A program made the translations under genes and the position numbers. The notes under the pieces are model-generated. The model had not been told where the DNA came from. It worked only from the letters and a program-made list of their open reading frames with translations, and did not search any database. Positions 10,093-21,782 of a stretch of DNA of 64,000 bases are shown here, in pieces (positions within the stretch are counted from its first letter, which is position 1; each line of letters begins with the position of its first letter). The DNA is from Hawksworthiomyces lignivorus (lineage: Eukaryota > Ascomycota > Sordariomycetes > Ophiostomatales > Ophiostomataceae), in assembly GCA_002917075.1 (NCBI GenBank), contig NTMA01000077.1, positions 124,001 to 188,000 of the forward strand. The letters are read 5' to 3'.

Positions 10093-12673
10093 CTACCCGT
10101 CCTCTTCCGTCGTGTTGCCGTGGCTCTCCGGCACCCGCTCGAGGATCCACTCGTGGGCGTCCGCGGCGTGCTCTTTGAGCATGCGGCTGAGGCCCGTAAA
10201 GGGGCTGCGCACGACGTCGCCGAACCGCCGCTTGTTGATCTTGCGGATGAACTCGTTCGTCTGCCAGCAGGCGTGGTCGTTGCCGACGTACACGCGCGAG
10301 TGCGTCTTGTACCACTGGGTCAGGTCCGGGTCGGCGTCGCTCTTCACGGCCCGCAGGCTGCCGTGGACAAAATTGACGACACCAGTGATGCGCGACTTGC
10401 AGTCTGGAGAATACTTAGTAACAACAACATTGAAAAGAGCTGCGTGGCACCGACTTACCCCTATTGACGAGCAACACTTTGACGCCGAGATAGGCATTGC
10501 CGACGCCGAGCAGGAAGATCTGCTGGGCCGACTCGGATATCTGCAGATAGTTATCCCAGATATAGCAGACAAGCTCTTGAATCTGAGACTGCATGACCTC
10601 CTCGCTAATTCGCGGAATGTGTGATTCCGTATCCTGATCGGACGGTTCTGTTAGTCAAGCGGTTCTCCATCCGCACTTCGCTGTCTCTTGGGAACACATA
10701 CGTCCGGCTGGGTGTTGTATTGCGGCACGTTGATATCAATCACGCCAAAGCCTTGCTGAATTGCCCAGTCGATGTAGGGCAGGACTCCGTCGGTCTAGCA
10801 GGATCGTTAGAAAAGAATGGATGGCAAAAATAAAAGAAGGAGAAAAAATGATGTAGCCACAGCCGTACCATCCAGGCATTGTGTGCGTCGAGCGAATTGT
10901 CCAGCACGTCCGGCTGGCCGACGAGCTCCGGTCTGTTGGCGTAAATCTAATTAGCAAAATGTAATGTAAGAAGAAGAGAGAAGACCAGAAAAAAAAAAAA
11001 AAGTCCTGAACGCACGGGTCGTGGATGATGAGGAGGATCCTGCGGGCGGCGTGGAGGGCGCGGGTGACGAGGACCTGGTCCTCAAAGGCCTTGAAGAGGC
11101 TGGCGCGCTGGACGAAGAGGGGGAACATGCCGTGGCGGGCGGCGAGCTGGTGGCGCTGGAAGGCGCGGACGACGTCGTGCAGGCGCACGGCGCCGAGGGC
11201 CTGCAGGTCGGGGACGTCGACGACGCCCGGGCGCATGCACTCCCAGTAGGGGGCCTGGTGGGCCTGGACGCGGGCGAGCAGGCGGGCGGCGTCCTTGCGC
11301 AGCTTGGGCAGGGGCGCCTCGAAGCGCGGCGGCGGCTCGCCCATGAGCGTGCGGGCGACGGCGAGCGCCGACGCCGAGATGGCCGCCAGGTTGTAGCCGC
11401 CCTCGAGGCACACGGCGACCTTGCCGGCGGCCAGCGACATGAGCATGTGGGTCATGTGGGCGTAGCACGTGGGCGTGACGAAGCAGCCGCCCAGCTCGTC
11501 GCCGGCGGCCGCGTCGAAGCCGGCCGACACGATGACCAGGTCCGGGCTGAACTCGCTCGCGATGGGCATGACGATCTTCTGGAAGGCCGCCAGGTACTCG
11601 GCGTCGCCCATGCCCTGCTGGTCCCAGCCGATGTTGACGTTGCGGCCGAGCCCCGCGCGCGCGCCGCACTTGTCAATGTTGCCGTCGGGCGTCGACGGGT
11701 TCGTCGGCGTGCCCGGGTAGAACTGGCCGTCCAGGTAGACGTGCAGCGACACGTACAGCACGTTGGGGTCGTCGTAGAACATGTTCTGGATGCCGTTGCC
11801 GTGGTGCACGTCCCAGTCCAGCACCAGTACCTTGCGGCACAGGTCCGGGTACTCCTTCTGGCACACGCGCGCCGCGATGGGCACGTTGTTGAACAGGCAG
11901 AAGCCCATCGGCTGGTCGTACTCGGCGTGGTGGCCCGGCGGCCGGATCACCGCAAACGCGTTCTTCACGTCCCCCCGCACCACCGCCTTGCACGTCTCGA
12001 TCGCGCCCCCCGCCGACAGCAGCGACGCCTCGTACGTCATCGACCCCACGTACAGCGAGTCGCGCCCCTCGTCCATCACCTTGCTGATCAGCCGCAGCTC
12101 GTACGTCGGCTTCTCCGCCAGCGCCTTGACCCAGTAGTAGTGCCGCGGGTGGTGCGCCAGCAGGATCTCCTCCTTGGTCGCGTCCCGCGCCGCGATCCGC
12201 CACATGTACTTGGTCGGGCTGCTGCGGATGATCTTGAGCAGCTCCGCGTCCGACCCGCTGTACACCAGGCCCGCCCGCTTGAACGCCGCCATGATCTCCG
12301 AGATGCGCGCCGGGTCCTCGGGGTGGTGCGGCCCGGGCCCAAAGTCCGCGTTCGCGTGCAGCTTCATGCGGTCGTCATAGCAGCAGCCCGTCGGCAGCAG
12401 ACCGCGCCGCTTAAATTCTACCGGATAGCCCATGGGGTCGTCCTCGTCCTCGGCCATGTCGTCGTCGTCATCGTCGTCGTCCTCGTCGTCGCCGCCCATC
12501 TCGTCCTCCTCCCCTTCGGCCAGGTGGTCGTCAGGCGCGCCCACAAACCCGTTTGTTGGTGGGAGACCCACAGGCACTATGAGCTTGTCGCCGTCACCGG
12601 CTGCCGGCTGCACCACAACGAGCGGCGTCTGGTCCGCCCCGTCCATCGCCACATCATTGTCTGCGCCCTCCAT
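10093..12673 (-). CDS. HDA1: Class II histone deacetylase Hda1 with Arb2 domain
   Basis: Five exons: 12673-11016, 10932-10869, 10794-10702, 10633-10459 and 10403-10093, with introns of 83, 74, 68 and 55 bp. The product has 766 residues. Hda1 removes acetyl groups from histone H3/H2B in the nucleus and helps gene silencing. The N-terminus has an acidic run (about residues 55-79). The deacetylase domain keeps RPPGHH (His248-His249), the metal ligands in DWDVHHGNG (Asp288, His290), Asp387 in AGFDAAAGD and the catalytic Tyr427 in LEGGYN, so it should be active. After HDP the short exons restore an Arb2-type domain (PELVGQPDVLDN, GFGVIDINVPQYNTQPD, QQIFLLGVGNAYLGVKVL). The catalytic half is one exon, while all introns sit in the Arb2 half. 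Reading on without splicing gives a false tail, so the introns matter. Confidence 0.95.
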
Positions 12674-14279
12674 ATTGGCAGAGGTGCGCGGAGTAGACAG
12701 AGAGGGGAGAGACTACTCGCCTCCCCCTCAAGAACACAAGCGTTTGGCAGCAGATGAGGACTACCGCATAGGAGATGCACAAGAAAGAGCGAGGAAAATA
12801 CTTTCTCACTTGTGTTGCGTCTTGGCAAAGCGGCTTGTCCCAGTGCCCGCTGCGGCTTGCACAAGCAGCTGGAAGCTTAAAATACTTTCTGGTCTCCTCC
12901 AAGTGCCGTAGCAACGACAAATCAGAAAGAAGACTTGAGCAAACGCTTTCTGCGCAGTATCTCAAATCTGCGAGGCGGTTTGTTAGCGAGTGGGGAGATC
13001 AAAAACAGTAAACATTCCCGGTCAAGCGACTCCAAGATGCACCTCCACGAACTGAAGTATTTTGAATAAACCAAGAAGCCACCCAAAAATAATAGCCGCA
13101 AACAGCATTTATATAACCAACTTTGGTTCATTCAATATCTGCAGCAGCCAGCCCGCAATAAATGTTATCTCACACGACGCCAGGCATCACGAGGCGGCAA
13201 ACATGATAACGGGCGGTTTTCATTTTTCAAGTGGCAAACAAAAAAAGAGAGAGCAATTTCTTGCACAGAAATATGAAATGGGCGTCCCATGAAAGACGCA
13301 ATATTCCACAGTGATTTTAAAATAAGAATGGTGTACATAAAAAGGCTTCGGATACGCACCTCTGGATTGTCGCAAGATCAGCAGCGAGACCAACAGCAGC
13401 GAGATGCGAGCTGTGAGAAGGCTCGCCCGTTTTTTTCTCTTCACAGGCGATACACCGCCACGCGTCGCAAAAATCCAGTCTGCGCAAGGTTGCCAAAGAG
13501 CAGATTTGCAGAGGGCCCAAAATACTGGCCTTTCTCTTACTGGGGGCGGCAGTGGCCGGTTTGGGACATTGGGTGTTCGCGCGGAGAGGGTGAAGATGGG
13601 GGAGAAAAGGCGACGAGTGAACGCAAGAGGCATCTTTTTTGAGGTCTGTGGTTGGTCTCTCGGAACAGAGAAGGCTGGGCTAGTCCTGATTGGTGGATGG
13701 CCGCTAATTGTTATAGTTGAACTTGTAGTTAGCCGGGGGGGGGGGGGCTGTAAGGATGAGCTGGCCTGGCCTATGCGCACAGCGGCCGCTTTGGGGCAAT
13801 AGACGGAATAAGGTGCGCTAAAGCAAGGCTTTGTTCTCTGGGAAGTCCATTGGCACGCCAGCAGACAAACAGGGATGAGGATCCAGCCCAGACAAAGACA
13901 TGTTTAAAAGGGCCACGGGAGAGAAATCATCTTTGGAGGAAGAAGCAGTAGATACGATTCTGTATTTGACTTGACAGTAGACTGTGTGTCTGTACTATAT
14001 AGCTGGAAGAGGGGATATAACCCTGTTCCTTGTATCCGAAAAAGAAGATCTATCTATCGACGTTCAACTCGAAAAAAGAAAAAGTAAAAAAGTAAAAAAA
14101 AAAGTAAAAAAGAAACGAGGCCGATAGGAGCAACGCTTCAGCAGCACGCTATGCGCTTTCGCAGGTGAGGAGGAAAGACCAGACAGAAAACAACCAGGGA
14201 TCCTAGGCTGAAGCCACCAGACAACACCGCTGCAGCCCAGCAGTAGCAGCAGCAGCAGAAGAGTCCGTTCGTCTACGGT
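12674..14279. other. Intergenic: HDA1 promoter and 3' flank of the F-box gene
   Basis: No convincing gene. There is a G-tract of about 13 bases near 13736-13748 and A-rich purine runs at about 14070-14115 that read as T-runs downstream of the F-box gene on the minus strand. An open minus-strand frame at 13780-13220 starts with GTG, contains one hydrophobic segment and has no recognisable domain. Confidence 0.55.
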
Positions 14280-15717
14280 TCACGGATTTAGCAGCCCCGT
14301 CGGAATCTCTGGCCGCGAGCCAAAGTACGACTCCTCGGGCCGCCAGTCCAGACCGTGCCCCGTCATCTCGCCGACCCGCGCACAGCCCTCCTCCGTCTCC
14401 GGGTCGTCCCAGTCCAGGATGCCGCCGCGGCACTGGCCCATCACCCGCGTGTAGACGGGCAGGCAGAGTGTGCCACTGGAGAGGGCCGGAAATTGGTTTT
14501 GCATGCGGCGCCAGCGCTCCAGCGTGACACACGACAGCGCGTTGGTTAGGCTCTCCGTGTCGTACTCGAAGTGCGGGTGGCGCTGGCGGATGTCCTGGAT
14601 CAGGCGCATCTTGGTGTACTTGTGCGCGTTCTCCATGTAGTGCAGCAGCTCCTCGGGCGAGAGCTTGCTCATCGTCGCCACCACGTTGCGGTTCTCGCGC
14701 TGCTCCCCCCACCCGATGCGCGCCGCATCCTTCTCAGACAGCTCAAAGTCCTGCGGGAAATATGTTAGCTGCTCACGCTCTTGTAGAAGCATACCAGCCG
14801 AACGCTGGATATTTATTATAAAAAAAAAACAGCAAACTTACAGCACCAATGCGCACATTATCAATGGAAGGACACATTGTGAGCTCGATAATGTCCTCGA
14901 CCGTGCGCCACAGGTCTTTCAGCTCGCCGAGCTGGCTGTTGGAGAGAGCGCGGAGCTGGTTGATGCGGACGTCTCTCCCCGACGGGATGAACAGGTTTGG
15001 CCGCGGCAGGTCGCCGTGGAAATAGTACGCGTAGCGCATCCAGCTGTACAGGGCGCGGCGCAGCCGGAAGTTCTCGCGCGGCGTCAGGCTGCGCGTCATG
15101 AGTGGCGACGCATTGAAGCGGTGCTGCGGGAAGATGCGCTCCCACCCGCGCACGACGCGGCACACGGACAGGATGCGGTCAATGTCGGATTCTTCGATCC
15201 GCGCTTCTGCGCAGGTGATTTTCATAGCGGCCGTGCTGCCCGGGCAGTGGCTCGGCAGGGTCCCGCCCGGGCAGAGAATGACGTTCCTGCGGCGGATGCG
15301 CTTGTCCAGCCACGTGCCCCAGGGAACGGCTAGGTCGGCCGGAGAGGCCTTGACGACCTGCAGCAGGCCGTCGAAGGGGCTGAACTCTTCTTCGACGATG
15401 CGCAGCACGATAGAGGCCCGGTTCGAGGCAAAGATGCTGGCCAAGCGCTTGTTCGTAGCCGCCAAGGCGAACGCGGACCGCATGTCCAGCTGCTGAAACA
15501 CATCCACAAGCACCTCTACCGGCGTGCGGTCGAGGACGGCCAGCACGGTAGAAGAAGCCGTATGCGCTGCCCTCGACTCTGCAGGATGCGACTGCGCATC
15601 TGTGACTGCAGCAGGTGGGAGAAGGCCTAGCCCGGCAAGGCCGGTAGGCTTGTCAAAGTTGCCTCCGGAGGCACCATGTGCCGTCCGCGGCGGTGACATG
15701 CAAGCAGCAAGCGACAT
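14280..15717 (-). CDS. F-box domain protein
   Basis: Exons are 15717-14842 (292 codons) and 14750-14280, with a 91-bp intron 14751-14841 (GTAAGT...CCGCAG). The product has 448 residues. The F-box (about residues 62-100) reads LDRTPVEVLVDVFQQLDMRS followed by AFALAATNKRLASIF. F-box proteins bring substrates to SCF ubiquitin ligases through Skp1. No WD40 or LRR repeats are seen behind the box. The rest looks like the helical C-terminal region common in fungal F-box proteins of unknown target, so the substrate cannot be named. The ATG at 15717 (MSLAACMSPPRT) is the first in frame after a stretch readable only from a TTG; a second Met six residues later is an alternative. Confidence 0.82.
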
Positions 15718-17082
15718 GTTGCAGGTGCAGTCACAGATAGTACTAATAATTAAACAAATAAGGACAGAGCTAGGCTGTGATACAGGAGCTCGTGTGATGT
15801 GAAATTCTCGGGGAGTTTCGGTGTGCAATCTCTACCCGAATGTTCTTGCAACACAAATTGTCGAATATATAGGATAAATAATCAAAAAAATGGTTTGCGG
15901 TAACTGGCGAAATAGCGTATGATTGAAAATATGGACCGGATGAAAATGACGCGATGAAAGTTGATGCAAGGAACCAGGGCAGAGAGGATATGGATATCGT
16001 ATAGATGAGAAGCTTCTTGCAGATGATGTGATACAGAGTGTCTCTTCTAATGACAATAATCCAGAAGAAAAGAGATGCAAGGGATCGAGTAATGTCTTCC
16101 ACGGCTCGGCGGACGCCCAGATCGTTGTCTTGAACCACGATGGCGTCCGAACCGCTTTGAACGCTATTGAGCCTCAGATACTGCACACCCCGCCGTTGGG
16201 GCTTTCCAAAAAGCAAACGATGCTGTTCTTATAGTTCGTTGTGTAGGTTCTAGAGATGTTGTTTAACATGCTGGCACAGTTGGGTGGTATTATTGGAGAT
16301 GCCGCTGAGGCTGTCTTGCGCGGAGGCAGGGCAGCCATATTCGAGAGAAAAAGGTAGTCGAAGACGAAGACGACAGAGACGGCGAAGATGGCGACGACTG
16401 AAACTCGACGAAGAAGATAGAGAGAAGACGAGGTGAGGCAAGAAAGGCTTGGGGTAGAAGAGCGGTGGGTGAGAAACGAGCGACGATGCACAAGACCAAA
16501 AAAAAGGCTGGTTGTAAAAGGAGTGAGAGATGACAGACAGTCGGAAGTCAAAAAGGGGATGGGAAGGGATGGCATGGCAATGCAGAGCGAAACGCGTCAG
16601 AGCTGAGCAGCAGCCGAAACAGCTCTAAAGTACTACACAGATACTTCAGCACTAATGCTTATACTAGTACTTCTGGTGGGTCACAGCGCTGTTCCCAGGC
16701 GGCAACTCTAAACTGCAGCTGCCAACCAATGACTCAGGCTGACCGCCGGCCGCTAAAGGCACGTGCCTCATGCAGTAAAATAGGTAACAAGGCTTAGAGT
16801 GTCTCCTTGGCGAGCCAGGCCACAGAATACAAGGCAAAGGGTTTTAGCATGAACAAATACAGATTAAGTGTAGCCAGAAACATCAATATGAAGCATCTAT
16901 AGCTTCTTCTAAGAACTTTTTTTGGTTTCTATCGAAAAACTGCAAGATGCAAGCCCTTTAAACGCCACAGGGGAATCGTGTGAAAATAGTACACTGGAAA
17001 TAAAAAAAAAAAGAGAATCCCATTGTTCCGTCTCATATTCGGCTCTCTTCTCTCCCCTCCCCAATTTTTTTTTTTTGGATGA
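15718..17082. other. Intergenic with unresolved minus-strand open frames
   Basis: Two overlapping minus-strand frames lie here: 16575-16174 (133 codons, with an internal ATG at 16338 giving 54 residues) and 16216-15770 (148 codons, no ATG at its start). The second has a short stretch of codon-biased sequence (DAIVVQDNDLGVRRAVEDIT), then becomes AT-rich and hydrophobic. I cannot join them into a credible gene. The remainder is AT-rich promoter-like DNA and the 3' flank of BRX1. Confidence 0.4.
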
Positions 17083-18218
17083 TCATGCAAACAGCGCCTT
17101 CGCGTCGAACGCGCCCGGGGCGGCGTTCTTCTTGCCGCTCTCGGACCGCAGGCCCAGGCTCGCCTTCTTGGCCAGCAGCTCCTTGTGCTGGTCGACGCGG
17201 ACGTTGTGCCGCTCGGCCTGCCGCCTGCGCAGGTCGGAGCGGGCCTGGTTGGGCGACACGAACTGCTTGTTCTCGTAGATGATGGGGCCGCCAAAGGCGC
17301 CCTCCTGGATGACGATGGGCGTCAGCACGAACCGCGGGCCGATCTCCACCAGGCTGATGTCCGTGTCCTTGGCGTCCTTGGCGTCCTTGGCCCGGGGCTT
17401 GCCGCCGCCGGCCTCGCCGTCCTTGTCCTCGCCCTCGCCGGCTGCCGCGGCGCCCTTGCCTGCCTCCACTTCGTTGATCTGGTAGTTTCGCACCCACACC
17501 TTGCCGTCGGCAATGGTGAAGCCCATGACGTGGTCGATAAAGGGCTTGGACCGCCGGGCGCCCTGCGGCACGCCAAAGACGTGCTGGAACATCTCCTTGA
17601 GCAGCTGCAGGTGCGGCTCGCCGTCAAAGGCCGCATCGAACGACAGGATGGGCCGCGAGCCCTTGAGGCAGTTGCCCGTGAAGTGGAGCTCCTCCATGGT
17701 GTGCACTGCCCGGCCTTGTCAGAGCACGCTTCTCGCGCGAGGGTGCAGCCGCTGCAGCGTCCAGCAGAAGCAGGACAACAGGGGACTAGGGGGTGGAAAA
17801 CTTACAGTTCTGGACGTGCATCTTCACCGTCGGGCCATTGGGCACCTTGCTCATCCACAGGTAGAGATCCTGGTTCTTGCGTGCCTCGAAGAAGAGGACA
17901 TTGTTGCAGTTGTACAACTCGGCCAGCTCGTTCAGCTGGAACAGCTTGGACTTGGAGTCGAACTTGGCGTCTTTGCGGCTGTGCGGCATCATGGCAGCGA
18001 GGTCGTTCAGCAGGTGGCGGTGTCTGCAAAGGTTAGAAGAGCAGTCCACAGAGAGAGCGGAACAATTTCCCAATTCAAAAGGAGACTCCAACCAACCTGT
18101 AGGTGACACCGCGCGAAGACAGGATCAGCACCCGCTGTCTTGCTTTCCGGCGCGCAGCACTTTGGTCCTCATTCTTGCCATCTGTGGCTTTGGAAATTGA
18201 CTTATAGACAGCCGCCAT
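17083..18218 (-). CDS. BRX1: 60S ribosome biogenesis protein Brx1 (Brix domain)
   Basis: Exons are 18218-18097, 18023-17806 and 17705-17083, with introns of 73 bp (18024-18096) and 100 bp (17706-17805). The product has 320 residues. Brx1 acts in the nucleolus in early 60S assembly, together with Ebp2, and binds 27S pre-rRNA through its Brix fold. Family signatures are QRVLILSSRGVTYR, MMPHSRKDAKFDSKSKL, ELYNCNNVLFFEARKNQDLY, ELHFTGNCLKGSRPILSF and RSKPFIDHVMGFTIADGKVW. An acidic/Gly/Ala/Lys-rich insert with three DAKDA-like units separates the two halves of the last Brix part. Introns restore exact family continuity (for example TYR-HRHLL and HVQN-LHTMEE). An upstream in-frame start near 18287 would add 23 residues but does not match the family start. 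Confidence 0.95.
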
Positions 18219-18997
18219 TTCGAAGGTATTTCTGTATTCGAGGTAAGGAGAGGTTGCAGAGGTCGTTCCAAGGTTCCAAGTCCTCACTAGAAAAATGTTC
18301 TCTAATTAATCACTGCTATCCCACTTATCGCCATTTTTTTTTTCCTTTTAGCGGCAGTAAAAGGAACAAAGTCCAGATTAGAAAGGCGGTGAGAAACTTT
18401 TAGGTAAATATGCCAAAATCGAGGTGTCTTTTAATCGCATATTAAGATCCAGCTCACACCCACAGCTGCCATTTGTCGAATTAAGGAATTGAGGAATCGC
18501 TGCCTTGCAATATGGTACGTAAGAAGGGCTCATGGCACAGTGCAAGAGAAATTGAGTATTAATTGGCATTCCCATCGTGAAGTCACTGCTCGGCTCTCTT
18601 TCGATTACAAAAAGGAAAGGACAAAATATATATATATATCTTTAACGACGAAAGAACACCATCCTGGCAAGGGAAATAAAAAGTCCAAAAGGGATGAAGG
18701 GTCGCAAAAGAGGTAAAAGAGAACATGGGCATAACAATTCAGTGAAACAAGAAGAAAAAAAGTACTTCCAATGACATTCTCATAACGAACGACAGAGGAG
18801 CGACCGCATACCCTCGAGCTACCCTTCGTCTCTTTTTATCGAGTAGATTAGACATGCACATCGTCTCCGGCAAAAAAACACGGTACGCCATGGATCGAGT
18901 CCCAGTTCCAGTGCCCCAATGCCAACACTGCCGCCCCTGCGTTCTCTCCGGGCAGCTTCGTCTTTTGTCATAAATAAAACACAAAGAAACCGACCGC
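18219..18997. other. Intergenic: BRX1 promoter and 3' flank of RAB11
   Basis: No gene seen. The stretch is AT-rich with a T-run at about 18335-18350 and a short TA run near 18627-18638. Both flanking genes are on the minus strand, so this holds the BRX1 promoter and the RAB11 3' UTR. Confidence 0.6.
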
Positions 18998-20241
18998 TTA
19001 GCAGCACTTGCCGCCCTTCCCTGAGGCGTCTTCGGCAGGCTTGCTGAGCGAGATGTTGGTGCCGGCGCCGATTGTGGCCTGGGCGCCGTCGCCGCTGTCG
19101 AGTGCTTTGCTGGAGACGATGCGGTAGATCTCTGCACGGAAATTGGGGTTAGCACCGGACTGCCTCTCGCGCACGAAGCCAGGTGGGAGATATTGCTCGT
19201 CCTCGACGTACCCGTCAGAATGTTCTGGAAAGCAAGCTCAACGTTGCTCGCGTCGAGAGCAGAAGTCTCGATAAAAGAGAGGTGGTTTTCGCCTGCGGAA
19301 GTGAGCGAGTCAGAAACTGGGCCGAAAATCTCCCATAGCAAAAAAAAAGTAGCCAAGCACGGCAGCAAATCGTAAATAGGGTGCTGGATTGTGGAATACG
19401 CACTTGCAAAGGCCTTTGCCTCCTCTGTCGGCACGGCGCGGAGATGCCGCAAATCGCTCTTGTTGCCCACCAGCATGATGACAATGTTCGCGTCGGCATG
19501 GTCGCGCAGCTCTTTCAGCCACCGCGTGACGTTCTCGTAGGTCTGGTGCTTGCTGATGTCGTAGACGAGGAGGGCGCCGACGGCACCGCGGTAGTAGGCG
19601 GACGTGATGGCGCGGTACCGCTCTTGGCCGGCGGTATCCCAGATCTGGGCCTTGATGGTCTTGGAGTCGACCTGGATCGACCGCGTGGCGAACTCGACGC
19701 CGATGGTGGACTTGGAGTCGAGGTTGAACTCGTTGCGCGTGAAACGGCTCAACAGATTGGATTTACCGACGCCTGAGTCTCCGATCAGGACGACTGGGGA
19801 AGGGGGGGGGGGGTTCATTAGCACATTAGCTACATCAGGAGGGAGGCTTGCGAGGCAACGATCGTATCGGCCAGCTTCAGCTTCCCTTCTTCCCCCATTG
19901 TCCAACCGCCGGTGCGACGTCCTGCGTGCCGCCGTTGTCCGACCTGGCGGCACACAATGGGGGAAGGCCGCCTCGTTTGGAGGGCAGGGAGCGCATGGAT
20001 GAGAGGGGTAGAGAAGGCAGAGGCTCACCTTTGAAGAGGAACTGTGCAGAGGCTCAGGTCAGCAAAGCAAACTCGCAAAAAAGACAAAGAAGACGATCAT
20101 CGCATGCATCTACGGTGCCGTCGCCCGATTTGGTATAATTGTGTGACACCTGATCGCGGAAGGGCGGTGGAGGAAGAGGGGGGGCGAAGACGAGGGGAGA
20201 AAGGGGTTTATCTGGCTTACATCGTACTCGTCGTTGGCCAT
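18998..20241 (-). CDS. RAB11: Rab11-family small GTPase (Ypt31/Ypt3 type)
   Basis: Five exons: 20241-20221, 20041-20029, 19793-19404, 19292-19212 and 19131-18998, with introns of 179, 235, 111 and 80 bp. The product has 212 residues, the usual Rab11 length. Rab11 GTPases drive traffic from late Golgi and recycling endosomes to the growing tip. Motifs: P-loop GDSGVGKS (16-23), switch I with STIGVEF, switch II with [15 protein letters not shown] for guanine, ETSA, and a C-terminal GGKCC double-cysteine prenylation end. Exon 1 gives MANDEYD and exon 2 is a 13-nt micro-exon that supplies Phe-Leu-Phe-Lys. Without it the conserved opening [19 protein letters not shown] cannot be formed. The intron before exon 3 ends in a C-tract (G-tract near 19801-19810 on the plus strand). 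Confidence 0.95.
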
Positions 20242-21782
20242 GATTGCTAGTAGGGTCAAGAAAGTCGATGGATCGAGAGTTGTCGAAAGGCGCGCAAGAA
20301 CAGTTTGGGGGAGAAGATGTGCTGCCAAAAGCGAGGTGGAAGAGCGCGGTGTGAAGAAAGGGGACGTTTGTTGGTGGTAGTAGTAGTAGTATTAAGATGT
20401 ATGTGGTATGTGTGGGCGGGTTGGAAAGTTCGGCGTATTTTTTGCAGGAGGAGAATTGTATCTATGCTTTGTGTATAAAGAACTGGTGCGGGAGGATTTT
20501 GGGGGGGATTGGGGGGGGGATTGAGACCAGGCCAGAACTAGCAGGGATGCGCAGTTCGCTTTGGTTTCTTCATAGGCAACACGCTGCGCCGGTATGCAAT
20601 TCACTACTCCGTACCTATGTAATTTAGTTATAGCAGAACAGCTCGCGCAGGCAACAGCTAATCCTGAGGACAGCAGGCATGATGACAGGTTTTGGGGAGG
20701 GCAGGCTTGTGGATAGGCTAGGGGGCAGGCTTCGTTGGGGCATGGCTTGGCCTGGCCTTTCTTGCCTGGTCACACTGACGTTCTCTCCTTTTTAGCGCTG
20801 AATTATTAGGGGGGGATTTTGTTAGTGGTCTCACTCCGTGCTCCGTACGACTACATATCTGCAACGAGCAGCTGTGGATGGGCGGGCTGAGTGGACAGTG
20901 GGTATGGGCGCTGAACCCCACCGCGCCAACGACCTTCGCACAAGTCTTAGTCGTGATGAGGTGGGGCAGTCTGCCGTTTTATAAGCTGCCTACTTGAATA
21001 TACGTGTGGAAACGGGACCCCCCTAAAAACGGCTTGAGAACAAAGCCACAGCGAATCTGTCACTAGGCATCTCTCTCTTGTTCTTTAGTCTGCTTTATTC
21101 CCCTAGCCAATTTCTTCCACAGCTTCCACTCTGCCCCCTCCCCAATTTCATCTGTTGTTATCGTTTGTTTCACTCCTCTCTCCCGCATGCTCAAACACAA
21201 TCTCGCGGACAGGGGCTCTGCCGACGGCGATCATTGACTGGGTCGTCGAGCTTTTCGATTTCTTCTACTGCGGACAAATTTCCGCGTCTAGCATTCGTGG
21301 GCTTAATCTCTGTAGGGCTATTATTATATACATACATGCATATTACATACCGTTGCGATAGCAATAATAATCGCTATAGCGCATCTCTCGCAGCCTTGCC
21401 GTGTTTTGCAGCATATTCTTTGACATTACCCCCAAGGCCAGACAACGGGAAATGATACACAAGAATGCACGTGCGCAATCGTTCGCCAGCATTTTGGGTT
21501 TGACTTTCCTTCCTCTCTTAGATGAAATCTTAATATTCTGCGTCGAGCAGGGGACTGCACGTGATCTCGTGATTTGTTTGGCCTGCGCCCTCCTTCCTGC
21601 CCCAATCATCTTCAGCCTTCAGGGCCGCGACCTCACCTGCTTGATACTTTTGCCGCCCTGGTCATCTGCTGCTCTGGATTGTTTTTGTGTAGACACTATC
21701 GGTGATCGATGTCATCCATCTCACAAATGAACGGCCAACAACAAGTCTGTGTCTGAGACAGTGAGAGTCCAGGTTGCACAAC
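20242..21782. promoter_or_regulatory. Divergent intergenic region between RAB11 and the chromodomain gene
   Basis: No gene is supported. G-runs occur at about 20501-20519. TACTCCGTAC occurs at 20605-20614 and two further CTCCGT words at about 20834-20846. The last 700 bp before 21783 is pyrimidine-rich, as expected for the 5' leader of the chromodomain gene. Confidence 0.5.

Noticed and set aside
11021..12757. 578-codon plus-strand frame opposite HDA1
   Set aside because: Shadow of the deacetylase exon, whose catalytic residues are all on the minus strand.
13220..13780. 186-codon minus-strand frame in the HDA1 upstream region
   Set aside because: Starts with GTG; composition changes along its length and no domain is seen.
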